Notes: a model not told the origin generated them from the sequence alone. Shown: positions 17,602-26,146, numbered from the stretch's first letter. The stretch is 64,000 nucleotides of DNA from Duganella sp. 1411 (GCF_017833525.1 NZ_JAFICD010000006.1:356762-420761); one strand, 5' to 3'. Numbers and translations are program-made.

Positions 17602-18180
17602 TTAGAAGCCGAAGCGCACGCCCAGCGAGATCTTGTCCATCTTCGCCGTCAGCCCTTCGTATTTGATTTTAGTCGTATGTTCGAGTTCGAGCTGCAACGC
17701 CACGTCCCTGGTCACGAACCAGGCGGCGCCGACGCCCAGATACGCGCCGGTTTTGTGCACCCGCTCACCCGGTCCGGCCCCGGGGCCGCTGGCATCGAGC
17801 TTGAGCCGGCCCTGCGACACGCCGGCCTTGCCGTACAAGGACCAGTCCTGGCCCAGCTTCCAGTCGGCCCGCAGCGCCAGATAGCCCATGCTGGTGCGCA
17901 GGCGCAGCCGGCGGCCGGCATCGAGGTCGTAATCGGTCGATCCACCCGAACCGCTGTAGCCCGCCTCCAGCGCCCAACCTGGCGACAGCACATAGCCGGC
18001 GTACAGGCCGAGCGGCCGCTGCTTGCCCGAGGCGTCGTGCCGCTTGGTGGTGCCGCCTTCGGTGACGTCGACATGGCCATCGGTGCCGCCGGTGATATTG
18101 GCGCCGAGGTAGAAATCCTCCGCCTGCGCGAACGGCGCGAAGGCGATGGCGAAGACGGCGCTGACAAAGATTTTTTTCAT
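17602..18180 (-). CDS. Small outer membrane beta-barrel protein
   Basis: The 192-residue product has a signal peptide (MKKIFVSAVFAIAFAPFAQA) and eight amphipathic strands ending in the terminal Phe motif ISLGVRFGF, like OmpX/OmpW-size porin-fold proteins. It lacks an OmpA peptidoglycan-binding domain. It is 7 bp upstream of the MipA gene and divergent from a RstA-like regulator, so it is a candidate target of that system. Confidence 0.8.
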   Translation of the reverse strand: MKKIFVSAVFAIAFAPFAQAEDFYLGANITGGTDGHVDVTEGGTTKRHDASGKQRPLGLYAGYVLSPGWALEAGYSGSGGSTDYDLDAGRRLRLRTSMGYLALRADWKLGQDWSLYGKAGVSQGRLKLDASGPGAGPGERVHKTGAYLGVGAAWFVTRDVALQLELEHTTKIKYEGLTAKMDKISLGVRFGF

Positions 18181-18254
18181 GATGGTTTTCCGGGTTGAGG
18201 TAAGAGCCTCGAATCTTAGAACCCGCCACCGCAGAAATCCTCTCCGGACTGTAT

Positions 18255-18292
18255 GTCAATTGTCGTCAATTTGTAGGGCGTATTTGTATAAA
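18255..18292 (+). promoter_or_regulatory. Promoter with OmpR-type direct repeats upstream of response regulator
   Basis: Direct repeats GTCAATT at 18255-18261 and 18265-18271 are exactly 10 bp apart, one helical turn, as expected for an OmpR/PhoB-family dimer. They overlap the -35 position of a promoter whose -10 is TATAAA (18287-18292). The layout suggests autoregulation of the two-component operon; binding is not shown. Confidence 0.5.
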
Positions 18293-18375
18293 AAGTGTAC
18301 GAATCTGTACCGGATTGTCTAAATCGCCACTTCGGCGCGGGCTGCCGCTACAATGCTGGTCAAAACGGAGGGCGA

Positions 18376-19053
18376 ATGCAGCGAGTGATGCTGGTGGAGG
18401 ACGATGCGCGGTTGGCCGCGCTGGTCGGGGAATACCTCGGCGAGTTCGACTACGCGGTCGACGTGGTCGGCCGCGGCGACCGCGCGCTCGAGCGTTTCAG
18501 CGCCACGCAGCCGGACCTGGTGATCCTCGACCTGACCCTGCCCGGCACCGACGGCATGGTGGTGTGCCGCCAGCTGCGCCAGTTGAGCGCCGTGCCGATC
18601 CTGATCCTGACCGCGCGCGAGGACATGTTCGACGAAGTGTCCTGCCTCGAACAAGGCGCCGACGACTACGTCAACAAACCGATCCAGCCGCGCGTGCTGC
18701 TGGCCCGCCTGCGCGCGCTGCAGCGGCGCGGCAGCGCGCCGGCCGGCGCCGACGTGGTGGTGGGCGCGCTGCGCATCGCGCGCGCCGACCGCGCGGTGTT
18801 CTGGCGCGGGCGCGAGGTGGCCATGAACAGCGCCGAATTCAAACTGTTCCTGATTTTGGCGGAGGCGGCCGGCAAGGTCCAGTCGCGCAACGACATCCTG
18901 ATCAAGATGCGCGGCATCGAGTTCGACGGCCTCGATCGCAGCATCGACAACTGCGTCTCGCGCCTGCGCCGCAAGTTCGACGACGGCGCCTGCGAGCGCA
19001 TCAAGACCGTCTGGGGCGAAGGCTACCTGTTCAGCCCCTCGGCCTGGGAATGA
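18376..19053 (+). CDS. OmpR-family response regulator (RstA-like)
   Basis: A 225-residue two-component response regulator. The receiver domain (1-115) has the acidic pair EDD, the phospho-acceptor Asp in LVILDLTLPG and the Lys in VNKPIQP. The C-terminal winged helix (about 130-222) contains NSAEFKLFLIL and IKTVWGEGYLF. I chose the ATG at 18376 because GGAG precedes it. The stop overlaps the start of the sensor kinase (ATGA). It resembles RstA-type regulators; the signal is unknown, but the divergent outer-membrane genes are plausible targets. Confidence 0.92.
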   Translation: MQRVMLVEDDARLAALVGEYLGEFDYAVDVVGRGDRALERFSATQPDLVILDLTLPGTDGMVVCRQLRQLSAVPILILTAREDMFDEVSCLEQGADDYVNKPIQPRVLLARLRALQRRGSAPAGADVVVGALRIARADRAVFWRGREVAMNSAEFKLFLILAEAAGKVQSRNDILIKMRGIEFDGLDRSIDNCVSRLRRKFDDGACERIKTVWGEGYLFSPSAWE

Positions 19054-20354
19054 ACCGCCTGTTCCTGCGCTTCGCGCTGCCGGTGCTGCTGGCCATCGGC
19101 CTGGCCACGGTGGTCATCTACCTCACCTTCGCGCGCCTGTTCGGCGACCCGGTCGACGAGATCGCGCGGCGCCAGGCCACCGGCCAGATCTTCCTGCTGG
19201 AGCAGTACATCGACAAGGCCGGCGCCGACGAGTGGCTGGTGCGGCTGAACAAGGTGCGCGAAGTCTCCGGCGTCACCTTCGAGCTGCTGCCGCTGCGCGC
19301 CGCGCTGGCCGCGCTGCCGGAATCGAAACGCGGCCAGCTGGCGCAAGGCGCGATCGTGATCGACGCCGGCGGCAAATCGTTTTACCGGCGCGTGGACCGC
19401 GACGGCGCGCGCTACGTCGGCAGCGACGACGACGTGATCCTGGCGCGCCATCTGCCGATCGATATCGGCCAGGCGCTGGGCATGGAGGCGATCCGCTTCG
19501 GCGTGATCGCCTTGTTCCTGCTGGTGCCGATCGGCTGGTGGTCGCGCCGCCACTGGCGCGAGCTGGAGGCGCTGTCGCGCGTCGCCGACGATTTCGGCCG
19601 CGGCGACCTGGCCGCGCGCGCCGCGCCGCGCCGGGGTTCGATCATCGCGCCGCTGGCGGGCCGCATCAACGACATGGCGGGCCGCATCGGCGCGTTGCTC
19701 GAGGCGCGCAAGAATCTGCTGCACTCGGTGTCGCACGAACTGCGCACGCCGATCGCGCGGCTCGAATTCGGACTGGAGCTGCTGCTGCACCGGCACGCGG
19801 GCGCCGATCCGGCGCTGCGACAGCGGGTGCGGGCGATGGCCACCGATGTCGATGAATTGAAGGCGCTGGTCGACGAACTGCTGGACCTGACCCAGCTCGA
19901 TCAGGCGCGCTCCATGCCGACACGGCCGGTCGCGCTGGAGCCGCTGCTGCGCGCTTGCGCGCCCTCGGCGTCGGCGGCGCATCGTTACAGCGCCAGCATC
20001 GGCGCCGACCTTGGCGAGGTCGAAGGCGACCAGCGGCTGCTGGCGCGCGCCGTCAACAACCTGCTGGGCAACGCCGCCAAGTACGCGGCGTCGCGCATCG
20101 ATTTGAGCGCCGCGCGCGACGGCGCGGGCGTGCGCGTCGTCATCGAGGACGATGGCCCCGGCATACCGGTGGACGCGCGCGCCAAGGTCTTCGATCCGTT
20201 CTTCCGGCTCGCGCGCGACGAGGACCACGCGGCCGGCGGCTACGGCCTCGGTCTGGCGATCGCGCTCAAGGCGGCGCGGCTGCACGGCGGCGACATCGCC
20301 ATCGACGACTCGCCGCTGGGCGGCGCACGCTTCACGCTGACGCTGCCGATCTAG
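19050..20354 (+). CDS. Sensor histidine kinase (RstB-like)
   Basis: The 434-residue kinase partners the preceding regulator (4-bp overlap). It has an N-terminal membrane helix (about 5-28), a periplasmic sensor region to about 145, a second helix (IRFGVIALFLLVPIGWW), HAMP-like linker, the HisKA domain with the phospho-acceptor His in LHSVSHELRTPIARLE and a HATPase domain with NAAKYA, DDGPGIP and GYGLGLAIA. Sensor architecture and size match RstB-type kinases. The stimulus is unknown. Confidence 0.92.
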   Translation: MNRLFLRFALPVLLAIGLATVVIYLTFARLFGDPVDEIARRQATGQIFLLEQYIDKAGADEWLVRLNKVREVSGVTFELLPLRAALAALPESKRGQLAQGAIVIDAGGKSFYRRVDRDGARYVGSDDDVILARHLPIDIGQALGMEAIRFGVIALFLLVPIGWWSRRHWRELEALSRVADDFGRGDLAARAAPRRGSIIAPLAGRINDMAGRIGALLEARKNLLHSVSHELRTPIARLEFGLELLLHRHAGADPALRQRVRAMATDVDELKALVDELLDLTQLDQARSMPTRPVALEPLLRACAPSASAAHRYSASIGADLGEVEGDQRLLARAVNNLLGNAAKYAASRIDLSAARDGAGVRVVIEDDGPGIPVDARAKVFDPFFRLARDEDHAAGGYGLGLAIALKAARLHGGDIAIDDSPLGGARFTLTLPI

Positions 20355-20557
20355 CGCGGTGACTTAAACCAAGCCTGCCGAGGGCGGCCTGGTTGCAGCA
20401 ATGCTATACGTCTGGAAGCTGGATTAAGTTCAACAGACTGCTCCTCCCCAGGCTGTAGTTGATGCCTCCATTGTTTTGAATCAGACCACATCCATTTCAT
20501 CCTAAAGAGGCTCGCGATTTCGACGAAAATATTCGATAGCCCAGCTGGGAGGCTTAC

Positions 20558-20953
20558 GTGCTATCGATACGAGACCTTGAGGAAATTTCGGCAGCCCGTT
20601 TGTTAGACGGAAAAGTTCTATATGGCGCGCGACGTTTTGATGGCGCCTTCTACATCTCTGGTTACGCCATTGAGCTTGCGTTGAAAGCAAGAATTTGCAA
20701 AACCCTGCAATGGAACGGTTTTCCCGACACCAACAAAGAATTTGAACGTTTCAGTTCTTTCAGGGTCCATGATTTAGCGGTACTCTTAAAACTGACCGGC
20801 CTGGAGTCCATCGTCATGACACAGCATGTAGCGGAATGGTCCATCGTCGCCGCTTGGAAGCCGCAGGCACGCTACGCTCAAATTGGCACGGTCGGTGAAC
20901 GTCAAGCGAATAGAATGCTGGAGGCAATCGAGATACTGGTGAGGGAACTATGA
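20558..20953 (+). CDS. HEPN domain protein
   Basis: A 131-residue HEPN-fold protein. The family pattern is visible in FYISGYAIELALKARICKTL and the later HDLAVLLKLTGL segment. The start is a GTG at 20558 with GGGAGG six bases upstream. The Rx4-6H RNase motif of HEPN toxins is not evident: the only Arg near the His gives RVH, so catalysis is doubtful. The next gene starts at its stop (ATGA), so the two are translationally coupled. The pair is lower in GC than its surroundings, which suggests transfer. A toxin-antitoxin or defence role is inference. Confidence 0.75.
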   Translation: MLSIRDLEEISAARLLDGKVLYGARRFDGAFYISGYAIELALKARICKTLQWNGFPDTNKEFERFSSFRVHDLAVLLKLTGLESIVMTQHVAEWSIVAAWKPQARYAQIGTVGERQANRMLEAIEILVREL

Positions 20954-21354
20954 ACACCTTCGTCAAAAAACTACAACGCATTGAACGACGGCTTTCGGTC
21001 GAGCGAGGTCCGTTTGAACTGTTTGCCGCGCTCCGGCCGGACAGCTCGTTGCGACTATGGGACCTACTCGTCACCGCGCGGTGGCTGGATGACTGGGGCC
21101 TGACGGAAATGCGGACCATCGCGTCACAACTGAATGCGGAATTCCCACTCCCGGAAATCTTAAAATTCTCACGCATCGCGATCATCGAACGCGACAATCC
21201 CGGCTTGCAGGCTATCCATTCGGCGGTCCAGGTTGAGCATGGCCTGCGGGAGTTTCGAAACGTCACGTTCTTTGACGTACGAATTTTGCACGCGTACATC
21301 ATCACCTCGCGCCACACCAATGCCGCGCAGCACCCTTCGCAGCGCGCCGCCTGA
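20950..21354 (+). CDS. Unknown protein coupled to HEPN gene
   Basis: I do not recognise this 134-residue protein. It lacks the GSxxxG..SDxD signature of the MNT nucleotidyltransferases that usually accompany HEPN proteins. It has no signal peptide or membrane segment. Notable is a strongly helical central part (SSLRLWDLLVTARWLDDWGL) with LxxWxxLV-type hydrophobic spacing and FFDVRILHAYIITSRH near the C-terminus. The 4-bp overlap with the HEPN gene points to a binary module, in which it may be the neutralising partner or substrate adaptor. Confidence 0.65.
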   Translation: MNTFVKKLQRIERRLSVERGPFELFAALRPDSSLRLWDLLVTARWLDDWGLTEMRTIASQLNAEFPLPEILKFSRIAIIERDNPGLQAIHSAVQVEHGLREFRNVTFFDVRILHAYIITSRHTNAAQHPSQRAA

Positions 21355-21356
21355 AC

Positions 21357-21430
21357 TATACATTCCTGTCTAGATAAAACAACACCGCCTTTCAGCCCTG
21401 AAAATTAAAGTATACATTTTTGTCTAGACA
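21357..21430 (+). promoter_or_regulatory. Candidate BlaI-type operator repeats
   Basis: Two near-identical 20-bp direct copies occur, TATACATTCCTGTCTAGATA (21357-21376) and TATACATTTTTGTCTAGACA (21411-21430), 54 bp apart. The second contains the perfect palindrome TGTCTAGACA. They lie directly upstream of the BlaI-type gene and are the obvious binding sites for its product. A less exact TCTACAAAT element follows before the start codon. Confidence 0.65.
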
Positions 21431-21472
21431 GACTAATCTACAAATACTTTAGCAAGCTGACAAGAGGCGACA

Positions 21473-21844
21473 ATGTCCATTCCCAAACCCACGGCGGCCG
21501 AGCTCGACCTGCTGCAAGCGTTGTGGCCGCTCGGCTCGGCCACCGCCAAGCAGGTGCACGAGGCCATGCTGGCCGATAAACCGGAGCTGGCCTACGGCAC
21601 CGTGCTGCGCCTGATGCAGATCATGCACAGCAAGGGCATCCTGATCCGCGACGAAAGCCAGCGCTCGCACGTCTACGCGCCGGCGCAGGCGCAGGACGCG
21701 CTGCAAACCAATCTGCTCAAGGACCTGGTGCAAAAGGCCTTCGCCGGCTCGGCCAAGGCGCTGGTGCTGGCGGCGCTGCGCAGCGGCATCTCCAAAAAGG
21801 AGCGCCAGGAGATCGAACAAATGCTGAAGGACGACGACCAATGA
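21473..21844 (+). CDS. BlaI/MecI-family winged-helix repressor
   Basis: The 123-residue protein is a BlaI/MecI/CopY-type repressor: an N-terminal winged helix (PTAAELDLLQALWPLGSAT and YGTVLRLMQIMHSKGIL) and a C-terminal dimerisation helix ending EIEQMLKDDDQ. In the family the partner M56 protease triggers its cleavage. The M56 gene begins in its stop codon (ATGA). Direct repeats upstream suggest autoregulation. No beta-lactamase gene is adjacent, so the regulated function is elsewhere or is the M56 gene itself. Confidence 0.9.
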   Translation: MSIPKPTAAELDLLQALWPLGSATAKQVHEAMLADKPELAYGTVLRLMQIMHSKGILIRDESQRSHVYAPAQAQDALQTNLLKDLVQKAFAGSAKALVLAALRSGISKKERQEIEQMLKDDDQ

Positions 21845-23103
21845 GCGCCTTCACCTTCGCGCTCGGCCTGACCTTGATGCACTTCCTGTGGCAAGGCTTG
21901 CTGATCGGATGCGCCACCGCGCTGGCGCTGGCGTTGATGCGCAACGCGCGCGCCGAATACCGCTACCTGCTGGCCTGCTCCGCGCTGATGGCCTGCCTGT
22001 GCTGGCCCGCGCTCGACCTGTACCAGCGCCTCGCCGGCGGCGGCGCGGCCGCGGGCGTCGACTTCAGGATGATCGAACTGGCCGCGCACACCATCGCCAG
22101 CGGCGAGCCGTTCGACCTGCGCAATTCGTTGCGCGGCATCGTCGGCCTGTGGGCGGTATGTGCGGCCGCGCTGGCGCTGCGCATGGTGCTCGGCCTGCTG
22201 TGGATCAACCGCGCCGCCGCCGAGGACGCGCCCCGCCACCGCGCCGACCGGCTGCGCTGGGAGGCCAGCCTGGCACGCCTGGCGCGGCGCGTCGGCGTCA
22301 CCCGCACGGTGCGTCTGCGCATCGTCGACACCTTGGCCAGCCCGGTCACGGCCGGCTGGTGGCGGCCGGTGGTGCTGGTGCCGGCGTCGCTGGTGTCGGG
22401 CATGCCGCCCGACCTGCTGGGCGCGCTGCTGGCGCACGAGATGGCGCATATCAAGCATCATGATTATCTGGTCAACCTGCTGCAGAACGCGATCGAGACG
22501 GTGCTGTTCTACCACCCCGCTGTCTGGTGGATATCGAACCGCATCCGCGCCGAGCGTGAACTGATGGCGGACGATTTAGCAGCAAGGACACTGGGCGAAC
22601 CGCGGCGTCTGGCCCTTGCACTTTCAGAACTGGAAAAACTCCAGTTCTCCACCCACCACCTGGCCCAAGCGGCCAACGGAGGAAATTTGATGGAACGTAT
22701 TCAACGCTTGATGCGCCCCGCACCGCGGGCCCTGAACTGGAAGGCGGCGATTCCGATGCTGGGATTGGCGCTGGCCTGCATGACGGTCTACGCCGAGGCG
22801 GTCGCCGCCGACAAAGCGGCCGGCAAGACGGCCGGCGCGGTGGTCGATTTCAACAGCTGCGCCAAGCCCCTGTGGCCGGAAGGCGCCAGCGCCCGCAAAG
22901 AGGAAGGTACGGTGACGCTGTCCTTCACTGTCGGCACCGACGGCAAGGCAAAGAGCTCGCAGGTAGTCAAATCGAGCGGTTTCACCGACCTGGACGAAGC
23001 GGCCCGCACCGGCATCGAGAAGTGCACGTTCAAGGCCGCCACCCGGGCCGGCAAACCGTTCGAATCGAAAATGAAGATGCAGTACGTGTGGGTGTTGGAG
23101 TAA
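21841..23103 (+). CDS. M56-family (BlaR1-like) membrane protease with C-terminal TonB domain
   Basis: The 420-residue protein has about four N-terminal membrane segments and an M56 zinc protease domain with HEMAHIKHHDY (HExxH) and the downstream ERELMADD ligand. Unlike BlaR1 it has no penicillin-binding sensor. Instead, after a further membrane helix (WKAAIPMLGLALACMTVY), it ends in a TonB-type periplasmic domain: VVDFNSCAKPLWPEGA, GTVTLSFTVGTDGKAKSSQVVKSSG and the closing MKMQYVWVLE. It is coupled to the BlaI gene. Signal and outer-membrane partner are unknown; the periplasmic TonB domain presumably senses or contacts an outer-membrane receptor. Confidence 0.88.
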   Translation: MSAFTFALGLTLMHFLWQGLLIGCATALALALMRNARAEYRYLLACSALMACLCWPALDLYQRLAGGGAAAGVDFRMIELAAHTIASGEPFDLRNSLRGIVGLWAVCAAALALRMVLGLLWINRAAAEDAPRHRADRLRWEASLARLARRVGVTRTVRLRIVDTLASPVTAGWWRPVVLVPASLVSGMPPDLLGALLAHEMAHIKHHDYLVNLLQNAIETVLFYHPAVWWISNRIRAERELMADDLAARTLGEPRRLALALSELEKLQFSTHHLAQAANGGNLMERIQRLMRPAPRALNWKAAIPMLGLALACMTVYAEAVAADKAAGKTAGAVVDFNSCAKPLWPEGASARKEEGTVTLSFTVGTDGKAKSSQVVKSSGFTDLDEAARTGIEKCTFKAATRAGKPFESKMKMQYVWVLE

Positions 23104-23132
23104 ACCCGACGCCGCCCCCGGCGCGATGACGA

Positions 23133-23996
23133 TCAGCCGGCGGGCGGCAGCCGCATCCACCCCAGGATGTCGGCAAAGATCTCTTCGCGATTGAGCTCGT
23201 TGAAGTTCTCGTGATAGTTGTGCGGATGGCGCCGGTACGTGAGCAACGCCGCCGGCACCGACTTGAGCATCGCCTCGGCCGCGTCGGCGTCGGCCAGCTT
23301 GTCGTCGCCGGCCACCACGGCGAACAAGGGATGCCGCCACGCCGGCATCCGCGCCGCCAACCCTTTTTGCGCCGCCGTCAGCGCGTTGCCGAAGCGGACC
23401 GTGATTTCCGTGGCGCGCACGCCGTCGCGCTCGTCGGCGTGGTGGCGCGCGGTGATGGCGCTGTCGTGCGTGAGCGAATCGATCAGCGACGCCAGCGGCA
23501 CCTTCATGCGCGGCGCCAGCGCGCCCAGCACGCCGGCCAGCGCCAGCAGCACCGGCGACACCTTGATCGCGTTGACGTAGTACGGCGACGACAGGATGTA
23601 GCCCTGGATGCCGGCGTCGCCGGCGAAGGGGCCCAGCCCCAGATGGGTGGCGATGAGCGCGCCCATCGAGTGGCCCATGACGAAAACCGGCACGCCGGGA
23701 TATTCGCGCTTGACCCACTGCAGGAACAGCACGCTGTCGTCGAGGAACACGTGGAAGCCGGGGATGTCGACCCGTCGCGCGTCCTGATGGCCGCACAGGT
23801 CGTAGGCCACGGTGGCGATGCCGTGCCGCCGGAAGAACAGCGCCGGCGTGACGTAGTCGCCGCCGTGCGCCATGCCGCCGTGGATGGCCAGCAGCACCGC
23901 GCGCGGCGCGGCCGGCGGGTCCGGCTCCCAGATATGCACGCGCCGCTCCGCCTGCCCGCAACGAAGCCCGGCCAGCCGCGTCTCGGCGAAGCGCAT
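23133..23996 (-). CDS. Alpha/beta hydrolase, monoacylglycerol-lipase-like
   Basis: A 287-residue serine hydrolase with the oxyanion segment AIHGGMAHGG, nucleophile elbow GHSMGAL and late Asp/His residues (AGDDKLADAD, HPHNYHENFNE), the pattern of monoacylglycerol lipase or lysophospholipase-like enzymes. No signal peptide is seen, so it is cytoplasmic. Its start shares one base with the stop of the upstream DUF4279 gene, so the two are co-transcribed. Substrate unknown. Confidence 0.82.
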   Translation of the reverse strand: MRFAETRLAGLRCGQAERRVHIWEPDPPAAPRAVLLAIHGGMAHGGDYVTPALFFRRHGIATVAYDLCGHQDARRVDIPGFHVFLDDSVLFLQWVKREYPGVPVFVMGHSMGALIATHLGLGPFAGDAGIQGYILSSPYYVNAIKVSPVLLALAGVLGALAPRMKVPLASLIDSLTHDSAITARHHADERDGVRATEITVRFGNALTAAQKGLAARMPAWRHPLFAVVAGDDKLADADAAEAMLKSVPAALLTYRRHPHNYHENFNELNREEIFADILGWMRLPPAG

Positions 23997-24367
23997 CAGG
24001 CGGTGATGCTAAGCGTGATGCCCATGTCGACCAGCAAGGTCAGATCGGCCAGGGTGAAGTCCAGGCTGGGCGTGGCCGCCCCGCGCTCGGTGGTGAAGGA
24101 CACGCGCAGTTCGGCGGCCACGTCCGAGCGTTCGAAGTGGATGCCGCGCGCCGAGCATTCGGCCAGATAATGGCGGATCTGCTTGAGCAGTTCGTCCGGA
24201 TTCTCGTCGGTGCCGATGGCCACGTAGAAGCCGGAATCGATGCGCACCCGGCCGTCAGGCTTGACGTCGCCCTTTTGCCAGTCGCTGTCCGGTTCGGTTG
24301 GCAAGCCGTCACGGACGTCCGCCAGGCCGTCGTCGTCGCCGTGCACCTTCAATGTTGCGATGTTCAT
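23996..24367 (-). CDS. DUF4279-like protein
   Basis: The 123-residue protein begins MNIATLKVHGDDDGLADVRDGL, with PDSDWQKGDVKPDGR, which resembles the beta-alpha-beta DUF4279 family seen near various toxins and hydrolases. I use the ATG at 24367 because AAGGCAG precedes it; the longer frame to 24430 has no good ribosome site. The stop overlaps the hydrolase start, making a two-gene unit. Function is unknown and the family call is moderate. Confidence 0.6.
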   Translation of the reverse strand: MNIATLKVHGDDDGLADVRDGLPTEPDSDWQKGDVKPDGRVRIDSGFYVAIGTDENPDELLKQIRHYLAECSARGIHFERSDVAAELRVSFTTERGAATPSLDFTLADLTLLVDMGITLSITA

Positions 24368-24443
24368 GATCTGCCTTGTTTGTCCACGGCCTGTATGCCG
24401 TCTCAAAAGGTTACACCATAGAAATATCAAAGTCTAGCAAGAT

Positions 24444-24467
24444 GGCCGATTCGGCAACGCATCGGCC
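24444..24467 (-). terminator. Weak hairpin after pyrE
   Basis: GGCCGAT (24444-24450) pairs with ATCGGCC (24461-24467) around a 10-nt loop, 18 bp beyond the pyrE stop. The downstream U-tract is poor, so this may be a leaky terminator between pyrE and the DUF4279 gene. Confidence 0.35.
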
Positions 24468-24484
24468 ACCGCTACTGCGCCAGA

Positions 24485-25153
24485 TCAGGCAATGCCGTAG
24501 CGTTGGCGATACGCCGCCACCGCATCCTTGTGCTGGAGCAGTTGCGGATCGGCGCCCTTGCTGTTCAGATAAGTGAACAGGTCGTCCAGGTTGCCGATCG
24601 AAATCACCGGGATATTGTAGAGATTGGACACCTCTTGCACCGCCGAGTTCGGCGACAGCGTGCCGTCCGGGGCGCCGGAGCGCTCCATGCGGTCCAGCGC
24701 GATGAGCACGGCGCACGGTTCGGCGCCGGCCGCGCGTATCATGTCCACCGATTCGCGCACCGAGGTGCCGGCCGAGATCACGTCGTCGATGATCACCACC
24801 TTGCCCTGCAGCTTGGCGCCGACCAGGTTGCCGCCCTCGCCGTGCGCCTTGGCTTCCTTGCGGTTGAACGCGAACGAGGTGTTGCGGCCCTTGCCGGCCA
24901 GCGCCACGGCGGTGGCCGAGGCCAGGGTGATGCCCTTGTAAGCCGGGCCGAACAGCATGTCGAATTCGATGCCCGAGTCGAGCAGCGTCTGCGCGTAGAA
25001 CTGCGCCAGCTGCGCCAGGGTGGCGCCATCGTGGAACAGGCCGGCGTTGAAGAAGTACGGCGACTGGCGCCCGGCCTTGGTGGTGAACTCGCCAAAGCGC
25101 AGCACCCCGGTGTGGACCGAAAACTCGATAAATTGCTGACGTAAATTGTTCAT
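24485..25153 (-). CDS. pyrE: Orotate phosphoribosyltransferase
   Basis: PyrE makes orotidine 5'-monophosphate from orotate and PRPP in de novo pyrimidine synthesis. The 222-residue enzyme has the PRPP-binding signature VVIIDDVISAGTSVRE, the N-terminal FGEFTTKAGRQSPYFFNAG segment and the catalytic FNRKEAKAHGEGG loop. Length fits the family. The gene is divergent from xth (98-bp gap), which is a common arrangement in betaproteobacteria. Confidence 0.97.
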   Translation of the reverse strand: MNNLRQQFIEFSVHTGVLRFGEFTTKAGRQSPYFFNAGLFHDGATLAQLAQFYAQTLLDSGIEFDMLFGPAYKGITLASATAVALAGKGRNTSFAFNRKEAKAHGEGGNLVGAKLQGKVVIIDDVISAGTSVRESVDMIRAAGAEPCAVLIALDRMERSGAPDGTLSPNSAVQEVSNLYNIPVISIGNLDDLFTYLNSKGADPQLLQHKDAVAAYRQRYGIA

Positions 25154-25251
25154 GCTGCCTCATTTCTTTAAAGTGGCCGTATTTTAACGCTACACTAGCG
25201 CATTCCGAAATTTCCGACTCATTTTTAAGCACTTTTTTAAGTCAATCCGCC

Positions 25252-26025
25252 ATGCCAAAAATCATTTCCGCCAACCTGAACGGCATCCGTTCCGCGTCCT
25301 CCAAAGGCTTTTTCAAGTGGATGGCCACGCAGGACGCCGACTTCATCTGCGTGCAAGAGCTCAAGGCCCAGGCGCCGGACATGACGCCCGAGTTCCTCAA
25401 CCCGGGCGGCTACCACGGCCACTTCCACTACGCCGAGAAAAAAGGCTATTCCGGCACCGGCGTCTACAGCAAGATCGAACCGGACCGCGTCGTCATCGGT
25501 TTCGGCGCGCCGGAGTTCGACGCCGAGGGCCGCTACGTGCGTTGTGATTTCGGCAATCTTAGCGTGATTTCGGTGTATTGCCCATCGGGATCTTCCGGCC
25601 CGGAGCGGCAGGAGGCCAAATTCCGCTTCATGGCGCTGTTCCTGCCGCACCTGCAACAGCTGCACGCCGAGGGGCGCGAAGTGGTCATCTGCGGCGACTG
25701 GAACATCGCGCACAAGGAAATCGACCTGAAGAATTGGAAGGGCAACAAGAAGAATTCGGGCTTCCTGCCGGAGGAGCGCGAATGGATGACGCGCGTGTTC
25801 GACGAGGTGGGGTTTGTCGACGTCCACCGCGGCCTCGATCCGCGCGAGGAGCAATACACGTGGTGGAGCAACCGCGGCCAGGCGTACGCGAAGAACGTCG
25901 GCTGGCGCATCGACTACCACGTGGCGACCCCGGGCATCGCCGCCAAGGCCACCACGGTGGCGATCTACAAGGAAGAGAAGTTCTCGGACCACGCGCCGTT
26001 GATCATCGACTACGCGCACGACTGA
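25252..26025 (+). CDS. xth: Exodeoxyribonuclease III
   Basis: The 257-residue protein is an AP endonuclease/3'-5' exonuclease of the Xth family, acting in base-excision repair. It starts MPKIISANLNGIRSA with the catalytic Asn, then QELKAQ (Glu), GDWNIAHKEIDLKNW, RIDYH and the catalytic SDHAPL (Asp-His). Length matches the Xth group. It is divergent from pyrE and followed by a dispersed palindromic repeat. Confidence 0.96.
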   Translation: MPKIISANLNGIRSASSKGFFKWMATQDADFICVQELKAQAPDMTPEFLNPGGYHGHFHYAEKKGYSGTGVYSKIEPDRVVIGFGAPEFDAEGRYVRCDFGNLSVISVYCPSGSSGPERQEAKFRFMALFLPHLQQLHAEGREVVICGDWNIAHKEIDLKNWKGNKKNSGFLPEEREWMTRVFDEVGFVDVHRGLDPREEQYTWWSNRGQAYAKNVGWRIDYHVATPGIAAKATTVAIYKEEKFSDHAPLIIDYAHD

Positions 26026-26039
26026 GCGGGGCTGACCTC

Positions 26040-26146
26040 GGAACCACGTAGGGCGGATTAGGCGGAACGCCGTAATCGGCCATGCATGCGCCGTCGACGA
26101 CTCATGCATGGCCGATTACGCTACGCTAATCCGCCCTACGTGATCA
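26040..26146. repeat. Dispersed palindromic repeat, copy 3 (complete)
   Basis: An intact copy: it opens with gaaccacgtagggcggatta, passes through cgtaatcggccatgcatg, a variable centre and catgcatggccgattacg, and closes with ctaatccgccctacgtga. The outer ~25 bases are nearly perfect inverted repeats. It fills the gap between convergent xth and the RluA-type gene. Confidence 0.9.

Noticed and set aside
20367..20396. Hairpin aaccaagcctgcc/ggcggcctggtt as terminator of the sensor kinase gene
   Set aside because: The stem has mismatches and no T-run follows, so it is not counted as a terminator.
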